Origin: Microbacteriaceae bacterium
GTDB lineage: Bacteria > Actinomycetota > Actinomycetes > Actinomycetales > Microbacteriaceae
Reading direction: 5' to 3'
Assembly: GCA_024639845.1 (NCBI GenBank)
Contig: JAHEGG010000002.1
Location: forward strand, 58,507-122,506
Length of the DNA: 64,000 nucleotides
Shown here: positions 52,621-61,499 of the stretch, piece by piece
How the letters are laid out: every line of letters begins with the position of its first letter
Position numbering within the stretch: the first letter of the stretch is position 1
Translations under genes and position numbers: made by a program
Notes under the pieces: generated by a model
What the model was told of the DNA's origin: nothing
What the model saw: only the letters and a program-made list of their open reading frames with translations
Databases searched by the model: none

Positions 52621-53445
52621 GTGCTCATTCTTGCCGCCACGCCAATCGGAAACCTGTCCGACGCTTCGCCGCGACTAGTTGAGCATCTTGGTCGCGTTCA
52701 ACACATCGCCGCCGAAGACACCCGCAACTTAAGCAAACTGGCCGGCTTGCTGGGAGTAAAGGTCCATGCCAAGCTCTATAGCCTGCACGAGCACAACGAA
52801 TCCGACCGATTGGTGCAACTGGTCGACATTGCCGCAACCGAAGATGTACTGGTGGTTTCGGACGCGGGCATGCCAACTGTGAGCGATCCTGGCTTTCAAC
52901 TGGTTCGTGCTGCAGCCGAGGCAGGTCTCGAGATAACCGTGATTCCTGGTCCATCCGCTGTTCTAGCCGCACTCGCCGTTTCTGGCCTGCCTACCGACCG
53001 GTTTACCTTCGAGGGTTTCATTCCCCGCAAGGATGGTGAGCGCCGCAGCGCTTTCGAAGCGTTGGCCGCCGAAGCTCGCACCATGGTGTTCTTTGAATCA
53101 CCCCACCGCATTCTCGAATCCCTGCAATCGGCGGCCGTGGTTTTTGGCGCCTCAAGGCAGGCAACCGTTTCTCGCGAGTTGACCAAAAAGTTTGAGCACA
53201 CCGAGCGGGGGACTCTTGCCGATTTGGTGAGTTGGGCAGCATCCGAGCCAAAAGGCGAAATGGTCATCGTGATTGCCGGTGCGACGGCTGTCGAGGTACC
53301 GCTCGAAAAGTTAGTTCTAGAAGCGCTTGATCTTGTCGCAGGTGGCACGAGGCTGAAAGATGCGGTAGCCGAAATCGCCGAGCACCACGGGGTTTCGAAG
53401 TCAGCGCTCTATCAACTCTGCCTAGACGCCAAGCAAAAAGCCTAA
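52621..53445 (+). CDS. rsmI: 16S rRNA (cytidine-1402-2'-O)-methyltransferase
   Basis: A 274-residue TP-methylase-family enzyme methylating the ribose of C1402 in the decoding centre. LILAATPIGNLSDASPRLVEHL opens the protein (family LYxVATPIGNLxD). IAAEDTRNLSKLAGLLG, VLVVSDAGMPTVSDPGFQLV and ITVIPGPSAVLAALAVSGLPTDRFTFEGFIPRK follow in order. The start is GTG 52621. metG follows 18 nt later with its own -10 box. Confidence 0.94.
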   Translation: MLILAATPIGNLSDASPRLVEHLGRVQHIAAEDTRNLSKLAGLLGVKVHAKLYSLHEHNESDRLVQLVDIAATEDVLVVSDAGMPTVSDPGFQLVRAAAEAGLEITVIPGPSAVLAALAVSGLPTDRFTFEGFIPRKDGERRSAFEALAAEARTMVFFESPHRILESLQSAAVVFGASRQATVSRELTKKFEHTERGTLADLVSWAASEPKGEMVIVIAGATAVEVPLEKLVLEALDLVAGGTRLKDAVAEIAEHHGVSKSALYQLCLDAKQKA

Positions 53446-53451
53446 GAGCCT

Positions 53452-53457
53452 TAAACT
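53452..53457 (+). promoter_or_regulatory. Putative -10 box of metG at leaderless spacing (TAAACT)
   Basis: TAAACT is followed by exactly 6 nt (AGAACA) and then the metG ATG at 53464. No Shine–Dalgarno sequence is possible between them. A good -35 was not found. Confidence 0.5.
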
Positions 53458-53463
53458 AGAACA

Positions 53464-55065
53464 ATGCCAAGCACGGTCAGCGGTAAGTCGTTTTATGTGA
53501 CGACGCCCATCTTCTATGTAAACGATGCCCCTCATATTGGGCACGCCTACACCGAGGTTGCTGCCGACGTTTTGGCCCGTTGGCACCGGCAGCGCGGCGA
53601 AGACTCTTTCTTACTGACCGGAACCGACGAGCACGGTGAAAAGATTCTGCGCACCGCAGTCGGAAACGGCAGCACCCCTAAGGCCTGGGCCGATCAGTTG
53701 GTGCACGATGCCTGGCTGCCGCTGCTTGAAACGATCGACATCGACAATCAAGACTTCATTCGCACCACCGAAGACCGTCACGAGCGAAACGTTCAGAGGT
53801 TTCTTCAGCACCTCTATGACACCGCCTTCATCTACCGCGGTTCATACGAGGGCAACTACTGTGTCGGCTGCGAGGAGTACAAGACCGAGGCAGACCTAAT
53901 CGACGGCGAAGGCGATTTTGCCGGACAGTCGGTTTGCGCCATTCACACTCGTCCGGTCGAGCGACTGCAAGAGACCAACTACTTTTTCAAGTTGAGCGAA
54001 TTCACTCAACCGCTGCTCGATTACTACGAGCAAAATCCAAAATTCATCCAGCCCGAATCGGCTCGAAACGAGGTCATCTCGTTCGTTCGCCGCGGCCTGG
54101 AAGACCTTTCGATCTCTCGCTCTAAAGAAAAATTCGACTGGGGAATCGACATCCCTTGGGATGACTCGCACATCACGTATGTGTGGTTTGACGCTCTGCT
54201 CAACTACATCACCGCCATCGGTTACGGAGAAGATGAGGTCAACTTCAGTCGCCTATGGCCAGCATCGGTTCAGGTCGTTGGTAAAGACATCCTTAGGTTT
54301 CACGCCGTAATCTGGCCGGCGATGCTGATGGCTGCTGGCTTGCCACCGGCCGACCAGGTGTTTGGTCACGGCTGGCTTCTGGTTGGTGGCGAAAAGATGT
54401 CGAAATCTAAATTGACCGGCATCGCTCCGAGCCAGATCACCGACACGTTCGGCTCGGATGCGTTCCGGTATTACTTCATGAAAGCCATCGCGTTTGGTCA
54501 AGATGGTTCGTTCTCATGGGAAGACCTTTCGGCCCGCTACCACAGCGAACTTGCCAATGGTTTTGGAAACCTGGCCTCGCGCGTTCTGGCCATGATCAAA
54601 CGTTATTTCGATGGCGTTATCCCGACTCCGATCGAATACAGCGAAGCGGACCTCCAGGTTCAGGCGGTCGCTGCGAAGGCCATTGAAGCGGCAGACCGTG
54701 CCATCGATGACGTTGCCATTCACGAAGCGATCGCGTCGGTTTGGGCTCTGGTCGACGAACTTAACAACTACATCACCGTTCAAGAACCGTGGGTGCTGGC
54801 CAAGGATGAGGCCAAACGGGGCCGCCTGAGCACAGTGCTTTACACAACGGCAGAGGGACTTCGAGTGCTGGCGGTTGCTCTGGCTCCGGTCATGCCCAAG
54901 TCAACAGCCAAGCTCTGGGCGGCACTCACTGAGGGTTCGCTCGGCGTCCTGGCCGATCAGCCGCTTTCCGAGGCGGCCAACTGGGGTCAACTCGGTTCGG
55001 GAGTCACCGTTGGTGAGCTTGAATCGATGTTCCCGCGCATCGAAACCGACAACGAAGGCCGGTAA
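53464..55065 (+). CDS. metG: Methionyl-tRNA synthetase
   Basis: A 533-residue class I synthetase. HIGH motif is NDAPHIGHAYTEVAADVL. The zinc-knuckle CP insertion has GNYCVGCEEYKTEADL and VCAIHTRPVERLQETNYFF (C-x2-C plus C-x2-H). KMSKS loop is GGEKMSKSKLTGIA. FHAVIWPAMLMAAGLP and the anticodon-binding helical domain (ELANGFGNLASRVLAMIKRYFDG; NNYITVQEPWVLAKDEAK) follow. The C-terminal tRNA-binding dimerisation domain of E. coli MetG is absent, normal for the MetG2/Thermus type. It overlaps the tatD start by 1 nt. Confidence 0.96.
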   Translation: MPSTVSGKSFYVTTPIFYVNDAPHIGHAYTEVAADVLARWHRQRGEDSFLLTGTDEHGEKILRTAVGNGSTPKAWADQLVHDAWLPLLETIDIDNQDFIRTTEDRHERNVQRFLQHLYDTAFIYRGSYEGNYCVGCEEYKTEADLIDGEGDFAGQSVCAIHTRPVERLQETNYFFKLSEFTQPLLDYYEQNPKFIQPESARNEVISFVRRGLEDLSISRSKEKFDWGIDIPWDDSHITYVWFDALLNYITAIGYGEDEVNFSRLWPASVQVVGKDILRFHAVIWPAMLMAAGLPPADQVFGHGWLLVGGEKMSKSKLTGIAPSQITDTFGSDAFRYYFMKAIAFGQDGSFSWEDLSARYHSELANGFGNLASRVLAMIKRYFDGVIPTPIEYSEADLQVQAVAAKAIEAADRAIDDVAIHEAIASVWALVDELNNYITVQEPWVLAKDEAKRGRLSTVLYTTAEGLRVLAVALAPVMPKSTAKLWAALTEGSLGVLADQPLSEAANWGQLGSGVTVGELESMFPRIETDNEGR

Positions 55066-55961
55066 TGAGCGAAGACGCTCCGTTTCGCACTCGCCGAGAT
55101 CCGGGTGAGGGTAACCCGCGCGACCTTCGCTACCCGCCACTGCCAGAACCGCTCGAGGTTGGCACTTATGACAACCACACGCACTTTGACTTTGCCGATG
55201 GCGAGCACCCGCTTAGCGCATCCGAGCAGTTGGATTTGGCAAGTCAGGCCGGCATTCTCGGCGTCGTTCAGGTTGGTGTCACGCTGGAATCTTCAATTTG
55301 GTCGGCAAACCTGGCCGCTCGGGAAGCGAGAGTGTTGGCTGCGGTGGCTTTGCACCCAAACGAAGCTCCGATCTATGAAACCGAGGATGCCCTAGCAGCC
55401 GCAATCGCCCAGATCGAGTTGCTCGCAAGTCAGCCACGGGTGCGAGCCGTTGGCGAAACCGGTCTCGACTTTTTTCGAACGGAGGGTGAATCATCCCTGA
55501 AGTTGCAACGAATGTCTTTCGAAGAGCACATTCGTATTGCCAAAGAGCAAAACATCGCGCTCATGATTCACGACCGCGAAGCGCACGACGAAGTGCTCGA
55601 AACCCTCGAGCGCTTGGGTGCTCCCGACCGGGTGGTGCTGCACTGCTATTCCGGTGATCTTGATTTTGCCAAGAAAGTGGCCGAGCGTGGTTGGTATTTA
55701 TCTTTCGCCGGCAACATAACCATCAAGCGCAATCAGCACTTGAGAGATGCCCTCGAGTGGGCACCCAAAGAGTTGTTGCTGGTCGAAACCGATGCTCCGT
55801 TCTTGACTCCAGAGCCTTTCCGCGGCCGCCCGAATGCTTCTTATCTTGTGCCCATCACGGTGCGCAAGATGGCGGAGGTTCGCGGAATTGACGCAAATGA
55901 GATGGCTGCGCAGTTGAGCGAAAACACCGAGCGTGTCTATGGATCCTGGAGTGCAGCCTGA
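55065..55961 (+). CDS. tatD: TatD-family metal-dependent DNase
   Basis: A 298-residue TIM-barrel hydrolase. YDNHTHFDFADG holds the first metal-binding HxH. ALHPNEAP, VRAVGETGLDFFRTEGES (Glu ligand), MIHDREAHDEVLETL (His), VVLHCYSGD (His) and LLVETDAPFLTPEPFRGRPN (Asp) complete the site. TatD proteins are 3'→5' exonucleases linked to DNA repair and peroxide resistance. The first ~35 residues form an actinobacteria-typical extension. It is coupled to metG (TAATG) and rsmA, a conserved order. Confidence 0.94.
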   Translation: MSEDAPFRTRRDPGEGNPRDLRYPPLPEPLEVGTYDNHTHFDFADGEHPLSASEQLDLASQAGILGVVQVGVTLESSIWSANLAAREARVLAAVALHPNEAPIYETEDALAAAIAQIELLASQPRVRAVGETGLDFFRTEGESSLKLQRMSFEEHIRIAKEQNIALMIHDREAHDEVLETLERLGAPDRVVLHCYSGDLDFAKKVAERGWYLSFAGNITIKRNQHLRDALEWAPKELLLVETDAPFLTPEPFRGRPNASYLVPITVRKMAEVRGIDANEMAAQLSENTERVYGSWSAA

Positions 55962-56797
55962 TGGTCGAGCTTCTTGGTGCCGCCGACATTCGCGAACTCG
56001 CTGCACGGCTGGATGTTACTCCAACCAAAAAGCTTGGTCAGAACTTTGTGACCGACCCAAACACCATCAGGCGTATCGTCGTGGCAGCCAAATTGGACGA
56101 GGCGGAGTCTGTAGTTGAGATTGGCCCAGGTTTGGGATCGCTGACTCTCGGGCTACTCGAGGTCGCGGCATCCGTGGTGTCGGTTGAGATCGACACCAAG
56201 ATGGCTGCTGCGCTCGAGCAGACCATCGCAAAGCGAGCGCCTGGCAAGGTTTTTACCTTGGTTACCGCGGATGCACTGGCCATCGAATCGCTACCGACAA
56301 GCCCCTCTGCGCTGGTTGCCAACCTGCCTTACAACATCTCGGTGCCTGTGTTGTTGCACTTTCTCGAGACCTTTGACTCGTTGCGCAAAGGTTTGGTTTT
56401 GGTGCAGGCCGAGGTTGCGCATCGGTTGGCCGCCGCGCCCGGCTCGAAGGTTTATGGCGCGCCGAGCGTCAAACTCGCTTGGTATGCCGGCGCAAACCTG
56501 GCCGGAAACGTCTCTCGAAGCATTTTTTGGCCGGTGCCAAACGTTGATTCTGCGCTTGTCTATTTCGAGTGCCACCAGCAGCCACTCGGCGATGAGCAGC
56601 TGCGCCAAAGGGTGTTTGCGATTATCGACGGTGCTTTCGGGCAGCGGCGCAAAACGCTTCGCCAGGCACTCGCCGATTGGGCGGGTTCGGCGGCTGCCGC
56701 TGAGCAGATTTTGACGCGCGCCGGGGTTAGCCCGCAGGCGAGAGGCGAGCAGTTGACGATCGACGAGTTCATCTCGATTGCGAGGGCCAGTGTCTAA
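55961..56797 (+). CDS. rsmA: 16S rRNA (adenine-1518/1519-N6)-dimethyltransferase
   Basis: A 278-residue KsgA-family enzyme dimethylating two adenines of the 16S 3' hairpin. TPTKKLGQNFVTDPNTIRRIV is the family N-terminus. VEIGPGLGSLTLGLL is SAM motif I, VVSVEIDTKMAAAL motif II, and VANLPYNISVPVLLHFLE the catalytic motif IV (NLPY). VYGAPSVKLAWYAGANL and FWPVPNVDSALV follow. The ATG overlaps the tatD stop by 1 nt (TGATG). Downstream it overlaps the SRPBCC-like gene by 8 nt. Confidence 0.95.
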   Translation: MVELLGAADIRELAARLDVTPTKKLGQNFVTDPNTIRRIVVAAKLDEAESVVEIGPGLGSLTLGLLEVAASVVSVEIDTKMAAALEQTIAKRAPGKVFTLVTADALAIESLPTSPSALVANLPYNISVPVLLHFLETFDSLRKGLVLVQAEVAHRLAAAPGSKVYGAPSVKLAWYAGANLAGNVSRSIFWPVPNVDSALVYFECHQQPLGDEQLRQRVFAIIDGAFGQRRKTLRQALADWAGSAAAAEQILTRAGVSPQARGEQLTIDEFISIARASV

Positions 56798-57143
56798 CCC
56801 CGTTCCGCATGACGAACCGATCGGTCGCGACCGGGCGATCAGAGAATTTGAACTCGAATATGGATTCGAAGCGCCAATCGCCCGAGTGTTCGTGATTCTC
56901 GGCGACATTCACCAGTGGCCAACCGAGCAGTCGCCCCGGATGCTCGTGCGCAAAGACCTTGAGCGAGTTGGTATCGGTTTCGCCGACATGACCAGAGCAA
57001 CTTTGACCTTCGCGCCAGGAGCCGCCTCGGCTACGCGCGTTCGAATCCGACACGAACTTTGCAAGTCTGACGAGCAAGTCAGAATGTGGCAGTCATACTG
57101 GGCCGAACTGGCCAAGTCGATTCGCGACAGGTTGGCCATTTGA
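56790..57143 (+). CDS. SRPBCC/START-like small protein
   Basis: A 117-residue protein starting at GTG 56790 (VSNPVPHDEPIGRDRAIREFELEYGFEAPIARVFVILGDIHQWPTEQ), inside the rsmA 3' end; TTG 56778 in the track is an alternative. The pattern FELEYGFEAPIARVFVILGD…W followed by a β-rich half and a C-terminal long helix (EQVRMWQSYWAELAKSIRDRL) resembles an SRPBCC hydrophobic-ligand fold (AHSA1-like). The ligand is unknown. It bridges rsmA and ispE, overlapping both, so it is part of the same operon. Confidence 0.75.
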   Translation: MSNPVPHDEPIGRDRAIREFELEYGFEAPIARVFVILGDIHQWPTEQSPRMLVRKDLERVGIGFADMTRATLTFAPGAASATRVRIRHELCKSDEQVRMWQSYWAELAKSIRDRLAI

Positions 57144-58078
57144 TGCGGCGCGTGGTTGCTTCGGCGCCGGCCAAGGTGAATCTTCACTTCGGTGTTGGTC
57201 CTCTGCTTGCCGACGGTTATCACTCGGTCTCTAGCCTTTATCAAGCGCTGGATTTGCGCGAAGAGGTAGGCATTCAAACCTCAACCTCGACCGACTGGAG
57301 CATTGGGGTGACCGGGTCGATCACGCCCGAGCAGCTCGCACTGGTTCCTACCGATGAGTCGAACCTTGTGGTCAAGGCAGCGCTTCTCGCAGCGCGTCTG
57401 GCAGAATTCGAGGTGCTCAAGCCACTCGAGTTTGACATCGTCAAGCGCATCCCCGTGGCTGGCGGAATGGCTGGCGGAAGCGCAGATGCTGCGGCCGCTC
57501 TGCTGGCTGCAGCAACCAAGTTCAAACTTGGTTTGACGATCGAAGAACTAGAACGAGTTGCAGTCGAACTTGGTGCCGATGTCCCTTTTGCCTTGCACGG
57601 AGGAACGGCGTTAGGCACTGGTCGCGGTGAGAATCTCCGGCGTATTTCTCTCGGGCGAAACTTGCACTTTGTGATGATTTCCACGGATGCGGGTCTCAAG
57701 ACCCCGTCGGTATATGCCCGACTCGACCGGCAAAGAGAGAATGCAGGTGTCGATCCGCGCGCGGTTGGCGAACCTGGCGAACCGAGCGCGCTTATCGCGG
57801 CACTCGAGTCTGGCGATTTAGACGCGATCGCTGCACTCATCCACAACGACCTCGAACCGGCTGCATTAGAACTGATGCCAGAACTAGAGCTGACCACAGC
57901 TGCAGCGGTGCGATTCGGTGCCATTCGTGCTTTCGTGTCAGGGTCTGGCCCAACCATCGCGGCTATGGCACGCGATTCCAGTCAGGCAGCCGAACTCGCT
58001 GCCCGCCTGCGCGACGCCAATTTTGTTGCAACGCCAGTCATGACCACCGGTCGCGGCACCGAATTGCTGGGGGAGTAG
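57143..58078 (+). CDS. ispE: 4-diphosphocytidyl-2-C-methyl-D-erythritol kinase
   Basis: A 311-residue GHMP kinase of the MEP isoprenoid pathway, phosphorylating CDP-ME at the 2-hydroxyl. The start is ATG 57143 (MRRVVASAPAKVNLHFGVGP), overlapping the previous stop as TGATG. The ATP loop is PVAGGMAGGSADAAAALLA. LGADVPFALHGGTALGTGRGE has the catalytic Asp, and FVSGSGPTIAAMARD is motif 3. Together with ispDF it supplies steps 3, 4 and 5 of the pathway in this window. Confidence 0.95.
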   Translation: MRRVVASAPAKVNLHFGVGPLLADGYHSVSSLYQALDLREEVGIQTSTSTDWSIGVTGSITPEQLALVPTDESNLVVKAALLAARLAEFEVLKPLEFDIVKRIPVAGGMAGGSADAAAALLAAATKFKLGLTIEELERVAVELGADVPFALHGGTALGTGRGENLRRISLGRNLHFVMISTDAGLKTPSVYARLDRQRENAGVDPRAVGEPGEPSALIAALESGDLDAIAALIHNDLEPAALELMPELELTTAAAVRFGAIRAFVSGSGPTIAAMARDSSQAAELAARLRDANFVATPVMTTGRGTELLGE

Positions 58079-58079
58079 T

Positions 58080-59915
58080 TTGGCGCACTTGCTAGGTGTC
58101 GAGAACATCATCGTGAGTTTTCCGACCAAAGACGTTTTCGACGACATCACGGTCGGAATCAACGATGGCGACAGAATCGGCGTGGTCGGTCGCAACGGAG
58201 ACGGAAAATCGACGCTTCTAAAGATGCTCGCCAAACGCTTTGAACCGGATGAGGGCAAGGTTACCTATCGCGGTGGTCTTAGAGTTGGGCTGCTCGATCA
58301 AGCCGACCGAATTGATGAATCTTTATCGGTTGGCTCGGCGGTGGTGGGTGAAATCCCCGAGTACGTCTGGGCCTCGAATCCCAAGGTTCGAGACGTAATC
58401 GGTGGTTTGCTCAATGATCTTGACTGGAACCAAACCGTTGGAGAACTGAGCGGTGGTCAACGTCGCCGCGTTGCCTTAGCGGCATTACTAGTTCAAGATC
58501 TCGACGTGGTTTTGCTTGACGAGCCGACCAACCACCTTGACGTGGAAGGCGTGGCATGGCTTGCGCGACACCTCAACTCGCGCTGGCCAGCATCCTCTGG
58601 CGGTCTGGTCGTAGTAACCCACGACCGTTGGTTCTTGGACGCCGTTTGCAACTACACCTGGGAAGTTTTCGGCGGCAAGATCGAACCCTTCGAGGGCGGT
58701 TATGCGGCCTACATTCTTCAGCGAACCGAACGCGAACGCAGCGCTGCGGCAACCGAGACCAGGCGCAGAAACCTGCTTCGCAAAGAACTAGCCTGGCTAA
58801 GGCGGGGCGCGCCAGCACGCACATCCAAGCCAAAATTTCGTATCGATGCCGCCACCGAACTGATTGCGGGCGAACCGGAACCCCGCGACCGAGTTGCGCT
58901 ATCGAAGCTGGCCACGGCAAGGCTGGGCAAAGATGTTATCGATGTGGAGTCGCTCGACTATTCGATCGATGGCAAAAAGTTGCTGAGCGACATCACCTGG
59001 CGGTTAGGTCCTGGCGACCGGGTCGGGTTGGTCGGCGTCAACGGTGCCGGAAAAACCACCTTGCTTCGACTCATCACTGGCGAAATCGAACCATCCAAGG
59101 GGCGGGTCAAGCGAGGCAAGACCGTGAAGGTAGCCGTGCTTAGCCAGGACGTTCGTGAACTCGACGAGTTCCATGGCGATCGCATTCACCAGTTGATCAG
59201 CCGAGAGCGAGCCTTTTTCAATGTCGATAAAAAGGAAGTCAGCGTAACTCAGCTCGTCGAACGACTTGGGTTCACTGCGGCCCAGCTTCAGACGCCAATC
59301 GAAGACCTATCGGGCGGTCAACGCCGCCGCCTTCAGTTTTTAAGACTGCTTTTCGGTGAACCGAACGTGTTGATTCTCGACGAGCCAACCAATGACCTTG
59401 ACACCGACATCCTGGCTGCAATGGAAGACCTGCTTGATGGCTGGCCAGGCACGCTGATCGTGGTCAGCCACGACCGATACCTGCTCGAGAGGGTCACCGA
59501 CGACCAATTCGCGCTAATGGGTGACGGTCATTTGAGGCACCTGACCGGCGGAGTCGATCAATACCTGCAGCTTCGAGCTCATGCGCTTGGTTCGAGCACC
59601 AATAACCACCCGACTTCGGCTTCGACCGACCAAGTTGCGACCGAATCAAACTCACAAACCGGGAAAAACAGCGTTGCAGTCTCACCGAAACTTTCTGGAG
59701 CTGCGCTACGCGATGCAGAGAAGAACTTGGCCAGGGTTGAACGCGCTCTCGAGAAGCTTTCTGCAGAGGAATCCCAGATGCATGCGCAGATGGCTGTTCA
59801 CGACCAAAGCGACTACGCCGGACTTGCCGATTTTGTGGCTCGCCAACAAAAACTTAACGAAAAGCGTGATGCACTCGAAATCGAGTGGCTCGAAACTTCT
59901 CAGTTGCTTGGCTAA
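58080..59915 (+). CDS. ABC-F family ATPase (Uup-like)
   Basis: A 611-residue protein with two ABC domains and no membrane helices. Domain 1: GVVGRNGDGKSTLLKMLA, LSGGQRRRVALAALLVQDLDVVLLDEPTNHLD. Domain 2: GLVGVNGAGKTTLLRLIT, LSGGQRRRLQFLRLLFGEPNVLILDEPTNDLD. An Arg-rich linker (TETRRRNLLRKELAWLRRGAPARTSKPKFRID) lies between them. The C-terminal ~80 residues form a coiled coil, as in Uup. Such proteins act on ribosomes or branched DNA and not in transport. Start is TTG 58080 directly after ispE. Confidence 0.93.
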   Translation: MAHLLGVENIIVSFPTKDVFDDITVGINDGDRIGVVGRNGDGKSTLLKMLAKRFEPDEGKVTYRGGLRVGLLDQADRIDESLSVGSAVVGEIPEYVWASNPKVRDVIGGLLNDLDWNQTVGELSGGQRRRVALAALLVQDLDVVLLDEPTNHLDVEGVAWLARHLNSRWPASSGGLVVVTHDRWFLDAVCNYTWEVFGGKIEPFEGGYAAYILQRTERERSAAATETRRRNLLRKELAWLRRGAPARTSKPKFRIDAATELIAGEPEPRDRVALSKLATARLGKDVIDVESLDYSIDGKKLLSDITWRLGPGDRVGLVGVNGAGKTTLLRLITGEIEPSKGRVKRGKTVKVAVLSQDVRELDEFHGDRIHQLISRERAFFNVDKKEVSVTQLVERLGFTAAQLQTPIEDLSGGQRRRLQFLRLLFGEPNVLILDEPTNDLDTDILAAMEDLLDGWPGTLIVVSHDRYLLERVTDDQFALMGDGHLRHLTGGVDQYLQLRAHALGSSTNNHPTSASTDQVATESNSQTGKNSVAVSPKLSGAALRDAEKNLARVERALEKLSAEESQMHAQMAVHDQSDYAGLADFVARQQKLNEKRDALEIEWLETSQLLG

Positions 59916-59958
59916 ATCTGGCAGACTATAAGGGTCGTGAGTGAAAATCTTGCGACGT

Positions 59959-60029
59959 TGGCCCATGGTGTAATGGCAGCACAGCGCCCTTTGGAGGCGT
60001 TTGTCTAGGTTCGAGTCCTGGTGGGCCAG
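59959..60029 (+). tRNA. tRNA-Gln (anticodon TTG)
   Basis: A 71-nt cloverleaf. Acceptor arms TGGCCCA/TGGGCCA, discriminator G, anticodon loop CTTTGGA and T-arm TAGGTTCGAGTCCTG are present, with the short D-arm of bacterial tRNA-Gln. The U1–A72 pair is typical of bacterial tRNA-Gln. CCA is not encoded. glmU starts about 20 nt later. Confidence 0.95.
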
Positions 60030-60047
60030 CACAACTCGAGCGATTGG

Positions 60048-61478
60048 ATGGCGATGACAGTCAAGCACCTCGGTGTTATCGTTCTAGCCGCCGGCGAAGG
60101 CACCAGAATGAAGTCGGCAAAGCCTAAGGTGATGCACGAGCTCGCCGGCCTTCCGCTACTAGGACACGTTCTAGCCACCGCCCATTCGCTCGACGCTTCG
60201 CACGTAATCCCAGTCATTCGCCATCAGCGCGATGTTTTGGCCGACTACATTCAGGCGTTTTATCCCACATCTACCATTGCCGATCAAGACGAAGTGCCTG
60301 GCACGGGTCGTGCTGTCGAGTGCGGGTTATCAGCCCTGCCGGAAGATTTTTACGGAGCGATCGTGGTCACCAGCGGGGATGTCCCGATGCTCCAGGTCGA
60401 CACAATCGAGGCACTTCTCGAGGCGCATGTCGATGGTGGCTTTGCCGCAACCGTGCTTTCGACTGTGGCCGAAGACCCATCCGGTTATGGCCGCATCGTT
60501 CGCAACACTGACGGGCTGTTTCAGAGCATCGTCGAACACAAGGATGCTTCTGACGCTCAGCTCGCCATTCAAGAAGTGAACGCTGGCGTCTATGTTTTTG
60601 ATTCTGCACTTCTCCGCGAAGCGTTGCCAAGGCTTGGGTCAGCCAATGCTCAGGGCGAAAAATATCTCACGGATGTTGTTGCCCTAGCACTCGATGCCGG
60701 TCAGGCCGTTCAGGCTCTGGCCATCGATGACTTTTGGCAGGTCGCCGGCATCAACGATCGAATCCAGTTGGCCGAGGTTGCAGCAGAACTCAACGCTCGC
60801 ATTTGCGAGGCTTGGATGGCGGCTGGGGTCACCATTCTCGACCCATCCACCACCTGGATTGACGTCACCGTGACGCTGGATCGCGACGTCACCTTGCTGC
60901 CTGGCACGATGTTGCACGGCCTCACCACTGTTGGTGAGGGTGCCACGGTTGGCCCCGAGGTGGTTGTGGTCGATTCCCAGATCGGTGCGGGAGCATCCGT
61001 GGTTAAATCGCACGTTACGGGTTCGAAAATCGGTGAAGGTGCCAGCGTTGGCCCGTTCTCTTATCTTCGACCTGGTACCGACCTAGGCGCCGACGGCAAA
61101 ATCGGCACGTTTGTCGAGACCAAGAACGCAAAAATCGGTGCGGGCAGCAAGATTCCACACCTGACATATGTAGGTGACGCCGAAATTGGAGTCGAATCAA
61201 ACATTGGGGCTGGCACGATTTTTGCCAACTACGACGGAGTCAACAAGCACCGCAGCAAAGTTGGTTCGCATGTTCGAACCGGGGCGCACAACGTCTTCGT
61301 AGCCCCTATTACTATTGGTGATGGAGCCTATACAGCTGCCGGAACCGTGGTTCGCAAGGATGTTGAACCGGGTGCTCTCGCGATGAGCGTGGCCCCTCAA
61401 CGCAACTTGGCAGACTGGGTTTTGCAAAATCGTTCCGGTTCTAAGGCGGCTTCGGCTGCCGAATCGGCCAAAAAGTAA
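60048..61478 (+). CDS. glmU: Bifunctional N-acetylglucosamine-1-phosphate uridyltransferase/glucosamine-1-phosphate acetyltransferase
   Basis: A 476-residue enzyme making UDP-GlcNAc for peptidoglycan. N-terminal uridyltransferase: GVIVLAAGEGTRMKSAKPKVMHELAG, VVTSGDVPML, VQEVNAGVYVFD. C-terminal left-handed β-helix acetyltransferase with hexapeptide repeats (GEGASVGPFSYLRPGTDLGADGKIGTFVETKNAKIG; IGAGTIFANYDGVNKHRSKVG, catalytic His in NKH; GDGAYTAAGTVVRKDV). The track start lies inside tRNA-Gln. I chose ATG 60048, with ATG 60054 (MTVKHLGVIV) equally possible. Confidence 0.95.
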   Translation: MAMTVKHLGVIVLAAGEGTRMKSAKPKVMHELAGLPLLGHVLATAHSLDASHVIPVIRHQRDVLADYIQAFYPTSTIADQDEVPGTGRAVECGLSALPEDFYGAIVVTSGDVPMLQVDTIEALLEAHVDGGFAATVLSTVAEDPSGYGRIVRNTDGLFQSIVEHKDASDAQLAIQEVNAGVYVFDSALLREALPRLGSANAQGEKYLTDVVALALDAGQAVQALAIDDFWQVAGINDRIQLAEVAAELNARICEAWMAAGVTILDPSTTWIDVTVTLDRDVTLLPGTMLHGLTTVGEGATVGPEVVVVDSQIGAGASVVKSHVTGSKIGEGASVGPFSYLRPGTDLGADGKIGTFVETKNAKIGAGSKIPHLTYVGDAEIGVESNIGAGTIFANYDGVNKHRSKVGSHVRTGAHNVFVAPITIGDGAYTAAGTVVRKDVEPGALAMSVAPQRNLADWVLQNRSGSKAASAAESAKK

Positions 61479-61499
61479 GTCATCTAGAGCGGGAGCCCA

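Noticed and set aside
57274-57957. 227-aa minus-strand ORF inside ispE
   Set aside because: It is antisense to ispE, with Ser/Arg/Ala-rich shadow composition.
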